Source: Litoreibacter meonggei (GTDB lineage: Bacteria > Pseudomonadota > Alphaproteobacteria > Rhodobacterales > Rhodobacteraceae). Taken from it: a DNA stretch of 64,000 nucleotides. Positions 52,143 through 61,441 of the stretch are shown here, in pieces (position 1 is the first letter of the stretch; every line of letters starts with the position of its first letter). Position numbers and translations under genes: made by a program. Location: the NCBI RefSeq assembly GCF_003663885.1, contig NZ_RCCE01000005.1, positions 248,001 through 312,000 of the forward strand. The letters are read 5' to 3'. The notes under the pieces were generated by a model. The model did not search any database, was not told where the DNA came from, and saw only the letters and a list, made by a program, of their open reading frames with translations.

Positions 52143-53527
52143 ACCGCGTCGTCCTCTCCGTCTGGTTTCACCCAGAGTAACAGGACCAGCCCCAAAAGGA
52201 AGAGGCCGATCAGCGGGGTCACGCCAATTCGTTGGGATCCAGATGCTGCCGACACCCCGGCAATCAACGCAGGCGCAAGGAACGACGTCGCCTTGCCGGC
52301 CAATGCGTAAAGCCCGAACGCCTCGGTCATGCGGTTCGGGTTCGCCTGTCGCACCATCATCGTGCGTGATGCCGACTGCACCGTTCCACCGGCCGCGCCC
52401 ACTAGGATACCGGCGAAATAGAACGCAATGTCCGAGGTCGTTCTGCCTGCGACAATTCCCTCCTCGGAAACAGCGACGCCGTAGATCGAAGTCGGAGTGA
52501 TCATAACGATCGAAATCGCCGCAAAGATCAGCGCGACAATCGACACGACAATCACCGGCTTCGGGCCAAATTGGCTGTCGGCGTGGCCACCCAGATATGC
52601 TGCGATTGCCCCGCTTATCACAGCCAGTATTCCAAACACGCCCGTGTCAACGACACTCCAACCCAGAACGCCAACCGCGTAAAACCCCCCGAAGGTATAC
52701 ATCCCGTTCAGCGCGTCACGATACAGCATGGAGGACGCTAAGTAGTTCGCGAGGCTTGGGCTTTTCGGCAGCTTGCGAACGGTACGCCCCAAGTCCTTCA
52801 ACGCCTCGGCGACCACGCCCTTTACGCGGGCGGGGCGGTCTTGCGGGTCTCGGACCCATAAGAAAAACGGAACCATGAAGACAATGAACCAAATGGCCGA
52901 GAACACGCCGACAAAACGGGTTCCTTCACGCAAGTCCGGATCCAGTCCACCGATGGGCGGCAATCCGATCAATGTCCGGCCCTCGCTGTTCTCCGCAAGA
53001 AACAAAAGCGCAAAGACCAACGCCATCAACCCGCCAAGATAGCCTATGGCCCAGCCAGAGCCGGAAATGCGCCCGATCTGTTCGCGGGTGCCCAAATCAG
53101 GCAGCATCGCATTGGTGAAGATGGTCGCGAACTCCATACCGACCAGGCCGATTATGAACGCGCCCATAACCAGAGGCATGCTGAACCCTTGTGGGTCGGC
53201 ATACCAGGTGCTGGCCGCTCCGACGGCATAGAGAAGTGAGAAAGCCCAAATATAGGGAAGTCTGCGACCGTTGCTATCCGCCAATGCGCCAAGAACTGGC
53301 GCCGAAATCGCGATCAGCAATCCAGAGATCGCCAGCACCCAACCCCATGCGCTTTGCGCACTGGCCTTCGCCATGTCCACTTCCATGCCGTCGCCCACAT
53401 ATCGTGCGGTCACAACCTCGGCAAAATAGGGGCCAAAAATGAATGTCAGCAACAGTGTATTATACGGCTGGGAAGCCCAGTCGAACATAAACCATCCCCA
53501 TATGCGCTTCTCGGCAGAGGTCGCCAT
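52124..53527 (-). CDS. MFS transporter, UMF1/Atg22-like
   Basis: The 467-residue protein has about twelve membrane segments and the UMF1 (Atg22-like) opening KRIWGWFMFDWASQPYNTLL then LTFIFGPYFAE, with SGLLIAISAPVLGALADSNG and a GSGWAIGYLGGLMALVF segment. Atg22-type carriers are suggested to export amino acids, but bacterial substrates are unknown. It overlaps mepA by 19 bases, suggesting that its transport role may relate to wall turnover products (inference). Confidence 0.88.
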   Translation of the reverse strand: MATSAEKRIWGWFMFDWASQPYNTLLLTFIFGPYFAEVVTARYVGDGMEVDMAKASAQSAWGWVLAISGLLIAISAPVLGALADSNGRRLPYIWAFSLLYAVGAASTWYADPQGFSMPLVMGAFIIGLVGMEFATIFTNAMLPDLGTREQIGRISGSGWAIGYLGGLMALVFALLFLAENSEGRTLIGLPPIGGLDPDLREGTRFVGVFSAIWFIVFMVPFFLWVRDPQDRPARVKGVVAEALKDLGRTVRKLPKSPSLANYLASSMLYRDALNGMYTFGGFYAVGVLGWSVVDTGVFGILAVISGAIAAYLGGHADSQFGPKPVIVVSIVALIFAAISIVMITPTSIYGVAVSEEGIVAGRTTSDIAFYFAGILVGAAGGTVQSASRTMMVRQANPNRMTEAFGLYALAGKATSFLAPALIAGVSAASGSQRIGVTPLIGLFLLGLVLLLWVKPDGEDDAVWESDI

Positions 53528-53630
53528 ACTTACATTTTTCCCAGCACTGTAGCTCTGTCCTAGGGCTATCTAACTGCACGAAGCAAGGAATAACTTACCC
53601 TGCAAAACTGACGTAGACGTCACTTGAGAA

Positions 53631-54158
53631 CTAGAATGGGGGCCACGGGCGCTGCGCTTCGGCATCCGTCCAGGCTTTGATCCATGCAGGCACCTCCGGC
53701 ACTTCCATCTCCAAAGACAGCGCGCGCATGACCTCCAGAGGAGGCACGATGCCGTTCTTACCGGTGATGGCGGTGCGATAGAGAATATGCGACGTCGCCT
53801 CGCCGCGAACGCGCATGGATTGCTCCAGATACAGGAATTTGTCATCCCAGCACACCGCCCGCGACCGCATCTCGATCCGGTCGAACATCCGAACGCGGCG
53901 CCGGTAACGCACAGTTGCGCCCGCCATGGTCATGCCCCAGCGGTGCTCTTTCAGCGCCCTGATCAAACCCACGCGCGCGCCCAGAGGCATCCGCCCCATA
54001 TCGTAAATCGTCAAGGTTCGACCGTTGTTCAACTCGCGCCAGATATCCAGATCCCATGGCCAGCAAATGTGGTGGGACACATGCGTATCAAGCGGCCCAA
54101 GTGGTGGGTCGTTACGATGGCGCAGGAATTGGAAAAGCAGGCGTAATATCGGATACAT
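53631..54158 (-). CDS. acyl-CoA thioesterase-like hotdog protein
   Basis: The 175-residue protein has the hotdog thioesterase pattern seen in the PF13279 group: DTHVSHHICWPWDLDIWREL, NNGRTLTIYDMGRMPLGARV, GATVRYRRRVRMFDRIEMRS and FLYLEQSMRVRGEATSHILY. The D-x-D-x-W...NNG block marks the active-site helix. It probably hydrolyses acyl-CoA thioesters; chain length is unknown. ATG 54158 follows AAGGAGCC. It diverges from the YggT gene. Confidence 0.85.
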   Translation of the reverse strand: MYPILRLLFQFLRHRNDPPLGPLDTHVSHHICWPWDLDIWRELNNGRTLTIYDMGRMPLGARVGLIRALKEHRWGMTMAGATVRYRRRVRMFDRIEMRSRAVCWDDKFLYLEQSMRVRGEATSHILYRTAITGKNGIVPPLEVMRALSLEMEVPEVPAWIKAWTDAEAQRPWPPF

Positions 54159-54285
54159 GGCGGCTCCTTGGTTGCCCTGACACATGCCTTACTGGGCAGC
54201 AGCGTCAACCAAGACATCGCGTCACACCTTGCACGCAGACCGAACGACGCTTACCTACTCCGCAACCTTTGACCGGAGCACCCGA

Positions 54286-54573
54286 ATGACAAGCTTGTTT
54301 CAAATCCTGATGATGATCCTCGGCGTCGTCCGAACCGTTATCATCATCCATTTCATTATGAGCTGGCTTATTAGTTTCGGGGTGCTGAACATGCGCCAGC
54401 CGATCGTCGCCCAAATCTGGGACGGGCTGAATCGCCTGCTAGAGCCGCTTTATGGCCCGATCCGCCGTATGCTGCCGCAAATGGGCGGCATAGACCTCAG
54501 CCCCGTCGTGGCATTGCTGGGTATCTACGCGCTGCAAATCATCCTCAGCAATAACGCCGCGTTGTTCTACTAA
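54286..54573 (+). CDS. YggT family membrane protein
   Basis: The 95-residue protein has two hydrophobic segments (residues 4-32, with LGVVRTVIIIHFIMSWLISF, and 70-90, VVALLGIYALQIILSNNAAL) joined by NRLLEPLYGPIRRMLPQMGG, the family core LxPxxxPIRRxxPxxGGxDxSP. YggT proteins relate to osmotic balance, cell division or K+ homeostasis; the mechanism is open. ATG 54286 follows CGGAG. The longer upstream frame is discarded. Confidence 0.93.
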   Translation: MTSLFQILMMILGVVRTVIIIHFIMSWLISFGVLNMRQPIVAQIWDGLNRLLEPLYGPIRRMLPQMGGIDLSPVVALLGIYALQIILSNNAALFY

Positions 54574-54583
54574 AACCCGGCGC

Positions 54584-55222
54584 TCAGTTCGCGAACGGAG
54601 CAGCTTTGCCCCAAAGCTGCTTCACCCGCTGGTCCCGCCCGCAGGCGGTGCGATACTTCTTGTAGGCAACGGCCTTTGACCGTGGCCCGAAACGGGTGAT
54701 CACGATCTTGGATTGCTTGTAGTAATCCTGATGATACGCCTCGGCAGGATAAAACGCTGTCGCGTCGCGGATCGGGGTCACGATCTTCTTGCCCAATGCC
54801 GCCTCAGCTGCGGCCTTTGAGGCCTCCGCAGCCTTGCGCTCCGCAGCGTTGTTCACGAAAATCGCAGTTGCATAACTTTCGCCACGATCACAAAACTGCC
54901 CGCCTGCATCCGTCGGATCGACCGAGCGGAAGAACAAGTCATACAGCGCCCTTGGGTTGGTCTTTGACGGGTCATAGTCGATCTGCACCGCTTCCAGATG
55001 ACCCGTGCCGCCAGACACCACCTGCTTGTAGCTCGGGTTTTTCACGCTACCACCGGTAAAGCCAGACACCGCCTCACTCACACCAGCGACAGTTTCAAAG
55101 TCACTTTCCACGCACCAGAAGCAGCCCCCCGCGACGGTAATCTTGGCGGCTTCGGCCTGTTGCACGGCAATCCCGCCTGTCAAAGCAAGGGTCAGCATGA
55201 TGGTGTGGCGGATAAAGGTCAT
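54584..55222 (-). CDS. msrA: peptide-methionine (S)-S-oxide reductase, exported
   Basis: The 212-residue protein has the MsrA motif ITVAGGCFWCVESDFETVAG with catalytic Cys34, VSGFTGGSVKNPSYKQVVSG, VQIDYDPSKTNPRALYDLFF and FYPAEAYHQDYYKQS. The first 26 residues look like a signal peptide (IMLTLALTGGIAVQQAEA), so the enzyme should act in the periplasm on oxidised envelope proteins, unlike the usual cytosolic form. Two later cysteines (GGQFCDRGE, RTACGRD) may serve as resolving residues. Confidence 0.94.
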   Translation of the reverse strand: MTFIRHTIMLTLALTGGIAVQQAEAAKITVAGGCFWCVESDFETVAGVSEAVSGFTGGSVKNPSYKQVVSGGTGHLEAVQIDYDPSKTNPRALYDLFFRSVDPTDAGGQFCDRGESYATAIFVNNAAERKAAEASKAAAEAALGKKIVTPIRDATAFYPAEAYHQDYYKQSKIVITRFGPRSKAVAYKKYRTACGRDQRVKQLWGKAAPFAN

Positions 55223-55303
55223 GGGTCTTTCCTCGGGGTTGATACCCCTAGACCTAGCGTCCCTATCACGGCGTGCAATTAAAACCCGCGTGATGATCCG
55301 CGA

Positions 55304-56362
55304 TCAGAGCCCGTCGATGAAGGCGTCGATGGCTTTCACACGCTCTTGGCTGGACGGGTGGGTAGACGTCCACTGCGCAGGCTCTTGGTCTGCGTATTTT
55401 TCGCTAAGCTTCTCGAAAAACACCTTCAAACCGGCCGGATCAAACCCGGCCTCGTCCGATAGAGTCAGCCCGAATTCGTCCGCCGAGGTTTCCTGCCTGC
55501 GGCTGAACGAAAGTGACAACAGCACGTTCCCCTCCAGCACAACGTCTTCCAAAATGGGCCCGACGTCACCGGCCAGAAAAGCGATCAGGATGTAGGTGCT
55601 AAGCGAGCGGTAAAGCCGCCTTAACCCGTGTTCTTCGACCACATGCCCGATTTCGTGGCCTAGAACCCCTGCCATCACGTCCGGCTCCGGGAACTCGTTC
55701 ACAAATGCATCCGTCATCACCATCGTCCCGCCGGGCAGCGCGAAGGCGTTCGGTCCCATTCCCGGCACGTCGCGGAACAGCAAATCAAAACTGTGCCGCT
55801 CCTGCACGTCTTGCGGAAGGGATTGCACCAAGCGGTGGTAGATCTTCTCCACATCCGCTTTCTGCTCGTCCGACAACTTCGAGGGTTCCGCCATGGTGAA
55901 GTCGATGGTCTGCATGGACCCCACATCAATCTGCTCGATCACCGCGGGCGGGGTAAAGGCAATCGCAACCGACGCCATGATGTCCAACCCGTAGCGCCAC
56001 AATACCCACGCGGCGGCCAGACATATCGCTACGACACCAATCAGGCGCGCGTTGAAGCCTTCGTAATGGTGCAACATCGAGCCACGGGTTTTGCCCGTCA
56101 AAGCCTCGATTGCGTCATGGTCACTGGTCTCGAAAACCGCACCGTCGGGGAACGTCACCTTACGCGGAGCGGTGCCCAGAGGCGGGTCTATCTGCAACTC
56201 CGACAGATATGCGCTGCCCAGCACCGCACGCTCGTCGTTTTGGATATCGACCCACAGGTCCTCGCCCCCCTCACGCGTCAAAAGACGCGCGGGTTGGCGG
56301 TAAGAGGAACGCGCCGCGTAAGCATGGCCACGAAGGCCCCGAAGTTGCGGCGCGTCACTCAT
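55304..56362 (-). CDS. M48 family metalloprotease with single membrane anchor
   Basis: The 352-residue protein has a zinc site VLGHEIGHVVEEHGLRRLYR (HEIGH at residues 236-240) and the third ligand region SFSRRQETSADEFGLTLSDE. These define M48 (HtpX/Oma1-type). Residues 105-130 form one membrane segment; the N-terminal 95 residues (VDIQNDERAVLGSAYLSELQ) are an unrecognised cytosolic domain. It may work in membrane protein quality control. It is three bases from the DUF898 gene, so one operon. Confidence 0.92.
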   Translation of the reverse strand: MSDAPQLRGLRGHAYAARSSYRQPARLLTREGGEDLWVDIQNDERAVLGSAYLSELQIDPPLGTAPRKVTFPDGAVFETSDHDAIEALTGKTRGSMLHHYEGFNARLIGVVAICLAAAWVLWRYGLDIMASVAIAFTPPAVIEQIDVGSMQTIDFTMAEPSKLSDEQKADVEKIYHRLVQSLPQDVQERHSFDLLFRDVPGMGPNAFALPGGTMVMTDAFVNEFPEPDVMAGVLGHEIGHVVEEHGLRRLYRSLSTYILIAFLAGDVGPILEDVVLEGNVLLSLSFSRRQETSADEFGLTLSDEAGFDPAGLKVFFEKLSEKYADQEPAQWTSTHPSSQERVKAIDAFIDGL

Positions 56363-56365
56363 CGC

Positions 56366-57430
56366 TTAGATCGGCAAGCCGACGTCGATACCTTCGAGAT
56401 CCGTATAGGCATCGCCGAGCGCACCGCCAGCTTCTTGCTGCTGCGTTACGAAATCATCCATGGACCCGCCCGGAATGAAGCCCGTATGCGCCGCCAGATA
56501 GCGCGCCATGCGCACCTGCGCCCACGGCAGCATCAGGAACAGCGTGCAAATCACGACGACCATGTTCGACACGGCAAGCCACAACAGCCGACCCGCGGTC
56601 ACGTTGGATGCAAACTGGTGGCCGCCTTCCAATGTGGTGTTGTTGTAAACCGCATTGCGGGTCAGCGCCTGATAGATGAACGCCGCTGGCAGGAACGCCA
56701 CGAAGAACAGCAGGTAGAACAACCCGACAACCTTCATCACCTCAGACGGTGGGGCGTTTGGATTGTCCATCGCCATGGCAAACTCGGTGAAGCTGAAACC
56801 CGACAGGACAGCGCCAAGGAGCCCGACCACAACGATCCAGACGATCGCCACAAGGAACGCTTTGTAGAACGGGCCAAGGCCGACCTCCATTTTGAACTGG
56901 GCTTGACCCAGCTTGTGGTTGTTGATCGAGAAACGCTTCATCGCACGATCCAAAATCGGGAAGGTCGTATAAAGCGTCAGCGCCGTCAGGATCGGATAGA
57001 TAATGAAGGTCAGGAACGCTTGGCCAACCGACCCGACAAACCCGAACCGCACGTTCGAGAAGCTGGACATACGTGCATTAAAAATCATCGAGCGGACGAT
57101 CAACCAAGGGAAAACGAACAGAAGGCCGATCAGCAGCAAAAGCCCCAGGATTGGCAAAACTGATGCAACGACCTGGAACACGATCACAGCCGCGATAACG
57201 ATCAGTCGACCGATCAGGATTTGTTTGCCTGTGGCGTGATAGTCAAAGTTTCTGCCTTCGACATAGGTGTGGTTGTAGAAATACTTCTTAGCCCGAACTT
57301 TGGCCCAAGCCGAATAGATGCCGATCGTCACGATGCTCAACAGCAAATTCACGATCCAGATCCCGAACCATTCCTTGGCGTTGCCGGTAAAATCAAAGGG
57401 CTTTGCGCCCTGCGGTAAGCTTTCACTCAT
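56366..57430 (-). CDS. YjgN family (DUF898) membrane protein
   Basis: The 354-residue protein has the DUF898 pattern: FDFTGNAKEWFGIWIVNLLL, SIVTIGIYSAWAKVRAKKYF, YNHTYVEGRNFDYHATGKQI. Further membrane segments follow, and the repeat-like RNAVYNNTTLEGGHQFASNV appears near residue 265, showing a duplicated motif. Function is unknown. It precedes the M48 protease gene by three bases, and YjgN-M48 pairs recur in bacteria, so the protease may be its partner. Confidence 0.92.
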   Translation of the reverse strand: MSESLPQGAKPFDFTGNAKEWFGIWIVNLLLSIVTIGIYSAWAKVRAKKYFYNHTYVEGRNFDYHATGKQILIGRLIVIAAVIVFQVVASVLPILGLLLLIGLLFVFPWLIVRSMIFNARMSSFSNVRFGFVGSVGQAFLTFIIYPILTALTLYTTFPILDRAMKRFSINNHKLGQAQFKMEVGLGPFYKAFLVAIVWIVVVGLLGAVLSGFSFTEFAMAMDNPNAPPSEVMKVVGLFYLLFFVAFLPAAFIYQALTRNAVYNNTTLEGGHQFASNVTAGRLLWLAVSNMVVVICTLFLMLPWAQVRMARYLAAHTGFIPGGSMDDFVTQQQEAGGALGDAYTDLEGIDVGLPI

Positions 57431-57560
57431 TGTAAATTCCCTCTGTTCTATGAATTTTGTTTTGCCAACGTGATAAACAAGCCGGAGTCGTTTGTGAATC
57501 CTAAGAATTCCACTGGCCCAAACTTAAAATTCAGGCTCTATGTCGATGCAGGAGGCCCCA

Positions 57561-58469
57561 ATGACAGATCACCAGACCACACACCAAGCCGAAGAAGACG
57601 CCCGCAACGACGAGATTTTGATCTATGTCGACGGCCAGTTGAAACCCAAAGCCGAGGCCACGGTCTCCGTCTATGACAGCGGCTTCATGTTGGGCGATGG
57701 CGTCTGGGAAGGACTGCGGCTGTATAACGGCACATGGGCGTTTCTGGACGAGCATATCGACCGCCTGTTCGAAGCCGCCAAAGCCATCGACCTTGATATC
57801 GGCATGGACCGCGATGGCGTCATCGCCGCGCTTGAGCAGACCCGCGAGGCCAACGGCATGACCACCGACGCGCATGCCCGCCTGATGGTCACGCGTGGCG
57901 TGAAGCACCGCCCGTTCCAGCACCCTGCCTTGTCCCGCTCCGGCCCGACCTTCGTGATCATCATGGAGCATTCAACACCGAAACTGCCTCGCCCGATCCG
58001 GCTGGCCACCGTTCCGCATCTGCGCGGCTTGCCGATGACGCAAGACCCGAAGCTGAACTCCCACAGCAAGCTGAACTGCATCCTTGCGTGTATCGCTGCC
58101 GAAAAAGCCGGCGCGGACGAGGCGCTGATGCTGGACCTGCATGGCTTCGTGAATACCACCAACGCGTGCAACTTCTTTGTGGTGAAGAAGGGGGCCGTTT
58201 GGACCTCCACCGGTGATTATTGCATGAACGGGATCACCCGCCAGAAGGTCATCGACCTGTGCCACGCCAACGGCATCCCGTGCTTTGAGCGGAACTTCTC
58301 GCTTGTCGACACCTACTCAGCCGACGAGGCTTTCCTGACAGGCACTTTCGGTGCGCAAACACCTGTGTCGGAAATCGACGGACGCCAGATTGGCACCGGA
58401 GAGCTTGGTCCTGTCACCACCCGCCTGCGCGCACTTTATAAAGAGCTGGTAGAAAGCCAAACCACATGA
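57561..58469 (+). CDS. class IV PLP aminotransferase (D-amino-acid/branched-chain type)
   Basis: The 302-residue protein has VSVYDSGFMLGDGVWEGLRL near residue 36, the PLP lysine in LNSHSKLNCILA (Lys170), ADEALMLDLHGFVNTTNACN near residue 180 and EAFLTGTFGAQTPVSEIDGR. These define fold-type IV aminotransferases. The branched-chain versus D-amino-acid preference cannot be decided by eye. ATG 57561 follows the strong AGGAGG site; the earlier ATG at 57540 is weaker. It overlaps the sulfotransferase-like gene by four bases. Confidence 0.88.
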   Translation: MTDHQTTHQAEEDARNDEILIYVDGQLKPKAEATVSVYDSGFMLGDGVWEGLRLYNGTWAFLDEHIDRLFEAAKAIDLDIGMDRDGVIAALEQTREANGMTTDAHARLMVTRGVKHRPFQHPALSRSGPTFVIIMEHSTPKLPRPIRLATVPHLRGLPMTQDPKLNSHSKLNCILACIAAEKAGADEALMLDLHGFVNTTNACNFFVVKKGAVWTSTGDYCMNGITRQKVIDLCHANGIPCFERNFSLVDTYSADEAFLTGTFGAQTPVSEIDGRQIGTGELGPVTTRLRALYKELVESQTT

Positions 58470-59167
58470 AGATCGCCATGTGGTCCGGCCCGCGCAACCT
58501 GTCGACGGCGATGATGTACAGCTTCGGCAACCGCGCCGATTTCGAGGCGGTGGACGAGCCGTTCTACGGCGCCTATCTGCACGCAACAGGCATCGAACAC
58601 CCGATGGGCGCAGAGGTCATTGCCTCGCAAGACACCGACCCCGCGAAGGTCGCAGCCGCTTGTGCGGCGGAACCCGAACAGCATCGCTACATGAAGCACA
58701 TGCCGCATCACATGTTGGACTCGGTGCCGCTGGAGTGGACTACAGATTGCGTCAATATCCACTTGATCCGCCACCCCGCCCGCGTGATCGCCAGCTACGC
58801 CGCCAAGCGCGAGAACCCGACGCTGGAAGATATCGGCTACGTGCAGCAAACCGCGCTTTACGACAAGATCGGCGGCTTGGTGATCGACAGCCATGACATT
58901 CGCGAAGACCCCGAGGCCGCGTTACGCATTTTGTGCGACGCTATCGGCCTGCCTTTCTCGGATGCGATGCTGCATTGGCCCGCTGGTCCGAAGCCCTTCG
59001 ACGGCGTTTGGGCGTCGCATTGGTACGGCGCGGTTCACCGATCCACCGGCTTCGCGGGGCCGGAGGGGGAGTTGCCTGAACTGGACGGAGAGGCGGCTGA
59101 ATTATGCGAAAAAGCCCTGCCGCATTACGAAGCGCTTAAAGCCCGCAAACTGCTAATCGCATCATAA
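58466..59167 (+). CDS. sulfotransferase-like family protein
   Basis: The 233-residue protein starts MKIAMWSGPRNLSTAMMYSF, a sulfotransferase-type PAPS loop (SGPRNxST), and has INIHLIRHPARVIASYAAKR-type motif (CVNIHLIRHPARVIASYAAK) for the 3'-phosphate binding strand, and AALRILCDAIGLPFSDAML. It is likely to transfer sulfate, or to be a P-loop relative, on a small molecule. Overlap with the aminotransferase (ATGA) suggests that they act on related compounds (inference). Confidence 0.82.
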   Translation: MKIAMWSGPRNLSTAMMYSFGNRADFEAVDEPFYGAYLHATGIEHPMGAEVIASQDTDPAKVAAACAAEPEQHRYMKHMPHHMLDSVPLEWTTDCVNIHLIRHPARVIASYAAKRENPTLEDIGYVQQTALYDKIGGLVIDSHDIREDPEAALRILCDAIGLPFSDAMLHWPAGPKPFDGVWASHWYGAVHRSTGFAGPEGELPELDGEAAELCEKALPHYEALKARKLLIAS

Positions 59168-59271
59168 AGGGCGGGTTTCTGATTTGATTGAGTTTACCAA
59201 ACTTCAATACCTGTAAACATAAAACAGGAAAACCGAGCCAGATCAGTCAAAGATAGTTAACGCGGAAAAGC

Positions 59272-59297
59272 CCAAGGTAACCCATGGGTTACCTTGG
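59272..59297. terminator. perfect 26-base palindrome, bidirectional terminator
   Basis: CCAAGGTAACCCA (59272-59284) and TGGGTTACCTTGG (59285-59297) form an unbroken palindrome. On the plus strand it is followed by TTTT and on the minus strand, after argG, by GGGCTTTTCC. It can end transcription from both the sulfotransferase-like gene and argG. Confidence 0.8.
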
Positions 59298-59310
59298 TTT
59301 TCAGGCCGGA

Positions 59311-60537
59311 TTACTTCTTCAAACGCTTGTCGCGTGCCGCGATCAGCTTCAGACGCAGCGCGTTCAACTGGATAAATCCAGCCGCGTCCTTCTGGTCATA
59401 CGCGCCTGCATCTTCCTCAAACGTCACATGCGCTTCGGAATACAGCGAGTGATCCGACCACCGCGCCACAGTCCGCGCCAAGCCTTTGTAGAGCTTCAAC
59501 CGAACGGTGCCGGTGACATGTTCCTGAGATTTGTCGATCAGCGCTTGCAGCATTTCGCGCTCTGGCGAGTACCAGAAACCGTTATAGATCAGCTCCGCAT
59601 ATTTCGGCATCAGTTCGTCTTTCAGGTGCGCAGCCCCACGGTCCAGTGTGATCGACTCGATCCCGCGATGGGCTTCCAGCAACAACGTGCCGCCCGGTGT
59701 CTCGTAGACGCCGCGCGATTTCATACCGACGAAACGGCCTTCGACCAGATCAAGACGACCGCAACCATGCTTGCCGCCCAGCTCGTTCAGCTTGGTCAGG
59801 ATCGTCGCGGGGCTCATCGCTTCACCGTTGATCGACACAGCGTCACCGCGCTCGAACCCGATTTCCACGAATTCCGGCTCGTTCGGCGCGTCTTCGGGGT
59901 TCACCGTGCGCTGGTAGACGTAATCTGGTGCCTCATCGGCGGGGTCTTCCAGAACTTTGCCCTCGGACGAGGTGTGCAACAGGTTCGCATCGACCGAGAA
60001 CGGCGCTTCGCCGCGTTTGTCTTTGGCGATCGGGATCTGGTTCTGCTCGGCAAATTCCAGCAAGCGGGTTCGCGAGGACAAGTCCCATTCGCGCCAAGGG
60101 GCGATCACTTTGATATCGGGGTTCAGCGCGTAGGCGGCCAATTCGAACCGCACTTGGTCGTTGCCTTTGCCCGTCGCACCATGTGCCACGGCGTCGGCAC
60201 CGGTCTCAGCGGCAATCTCAACCAGACGCTTGGAAATCAGCGGGCGGGCAATCGAGGTGCCCAGCAGATACAGGCCTTCGTAAACTGCATTGGCGCGGAA
60301 CATCGGGAAGACGAAATCACGCACGAATTCTTCACGGACATCCTCGATATAGATATTTTCCGGTGCGATCCCCAGCAGTTCGGCTTTCTTGCGGGCTGGC
60401 TCCAGTTCCTCGCCCTGCCCCAAATCGGCGGTGAACGTCACCACTTCGCAGCCATATTCGGTTTGCAGCCATTTCAGGATGATCGAGGTATCAAGGCCAC
60501 CGGAATAGGCGAGCACTACTTTTTTAGGGGCGGACAT
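59311..60537 (-). CDS. argG: argininosuccinate synthase
   Basis: The 408-residue protein starts [20 protein letters not shown], with the ATP pyrophosphatase loop YSGGLDTS, and has [48 protein letters not shown]-type sequence ([20 protein letters not shown]) and a standard C-terminus. It joins citrulline and aspartate using ATP in arginine synthesis. ATG 60537 is chosen because the longer frame runs over the next divergent gene. Length is usual for the type 1 enzyme. Confidence 0.97.
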   Translation of the reverse strand: MSAPKKVVLAYSGGLDTSIILKWLQTEYGCEVVTFTADLGQGEELEPARKKAELLGIAPENIYIEDVREEFVRDFVFPMFRANAVYEGLYLLGTSIARPLISKRLVEIAAETGADAVAHGATGKGNDQVRFELAAYALNPDIKVIAPWREWDLSSRTRLLEFAEQNQIPIAKDKRGEAPFSVDANLLHTSSEGKVLEDPADEAPDYVYQRTVNPEDAPNEPEFVEIGFERGDAVSINGEAMSPATILTKLNELGGKHGCGRLDLVEGRFVGMKSRGVYETPGGTLLLEAHRGIESITLDRGAAHLKDELMPKYAELIYNGFWYSPEREMLQALIDKSQEHVTGTVRLKLYKGLARTVARWSDHSLYSEAHVTFEEDAGAYDQKDAAGFIQLNALRLKLIAARDKRLKK

Positions 60538-60682
60538 TTGGGCGTCTCCGACTGAGCTTAAGGTCGCCATGGGCGATAGCGCCAATGTCACAGGGGTGCA
60601 AGGGCGTGCATGGTCGCGATTGACCCAAGGGCTGTTTAACCGCAGGGTCGCGACAAAGCAAAAAGACGGACACAGGGGCACT

Positions 60683-61441
60683 ATGCGGCAAGCAATCGAC
60701 ATCTTCAGCTATGGGCTGACACAGCTATTCGGGAACTTTGGCACCGCGCTTCGTTTGACGGGGCTGGTTTGGATCTTGGCCAGCCTGTTGGTCTACGTTT
60801 TGGGCTATGCGTTGATCGGTGCGCCTATCGGTGCGATGGCCATCCGCCCCGACGTCGAAGGCCAGATGCCTGAGCTGTCGGCTACGTTCACAACGCTGTC
60901 CTTGGTTATCAATTTGCTCGCAGTTGCGTGGGTTTCCCTGATCTGGAGCCGCTATTGCCTTGGCGCTGACACGCCTTCCGGGGTGATCCCATCGCTGAAA
61001 GGCGTGCCCTTTGGTGGATTTCTGATGACCCTGATACTGGTCGTAGCCTCTGTCGGAGCAGCGGCTTTCGTGTTGAGCTCGTTAGGATCACTAGCGTTAC
61101 CCTACATCCCATTTCTTGTTGGCATATTCGTCTATCCGATCATCGGTGCTTGCATTGTGATCTGGCTGTTCCTGAAAATCGGCGCGGCCCTACCCGCTGC
61201 CGCCGCCGGTCAGGTGTTGTCTCTGGCACAGGCATGGTCCGGCTCTCGCGACAACGGGTTATGGCTGCTGGCGATCCTGGCCGTCGTGTTTGTGACGCTG
61301 CTTTCGGTGCCTGCGGCCATGCTGTCCGGCCTGCTGATTCCCAGCAATATCGCCAATGTCGTGATCTCGTGGATCATCGTGATGGTTGGCACAGGCTGGC
61401 TTGTTGCCATCTTCCGCCTCATCCCGCCGGTGCCGAAATGA
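60683..61441 (+). CDS. multi-pass membrane protein, unknown
   Basis: The 252-residue protein has about six hydrophobic segments (for example [80 protein letters not shown]). The N-terminus ([20 protein letters not shown]) resembles uncharacterised alphaproteobacterial membrane proteins. ATG 60683 follows AGGGG. Its stop overlaps the ilvA start (ATGA), so it is co-translated with threonine dehydratase; a linked function is not evident. Confidence 0.78.
   Translation: MRQAIDIFSYGLTQLFGNFGTALRLTGLVWILASLLVYVLGYALIGAPIGAMAIRPDVEGQMPELSATFTTLSLVINLLAVAWVSLIWSRYCLGADTPSGVIPSLKGVPFGGFLMTLILVVASVGAAAFVLSSLGSLALPYIPFLVGIFVYPIIGACIVIWLFLKIGAALPAAAAGQVLSLAQAWSGSRDNGLWLLAILAVVFVTLLSVPAAMLSGLLIPSNIANVVISWIIVMVGTGWLVAIFRLIPPVPK

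Noticed and set aside
55793-57163. 456-codon plus-strand open frame
   Set aside because: Antisense to the M48 protease and DUF898 genes; composition is shadow-like and no motif is present.
59284-60555. 423-codon plus-strand open frame
   Set aside because: Antisense to argG, whose motifs are unambiguous.
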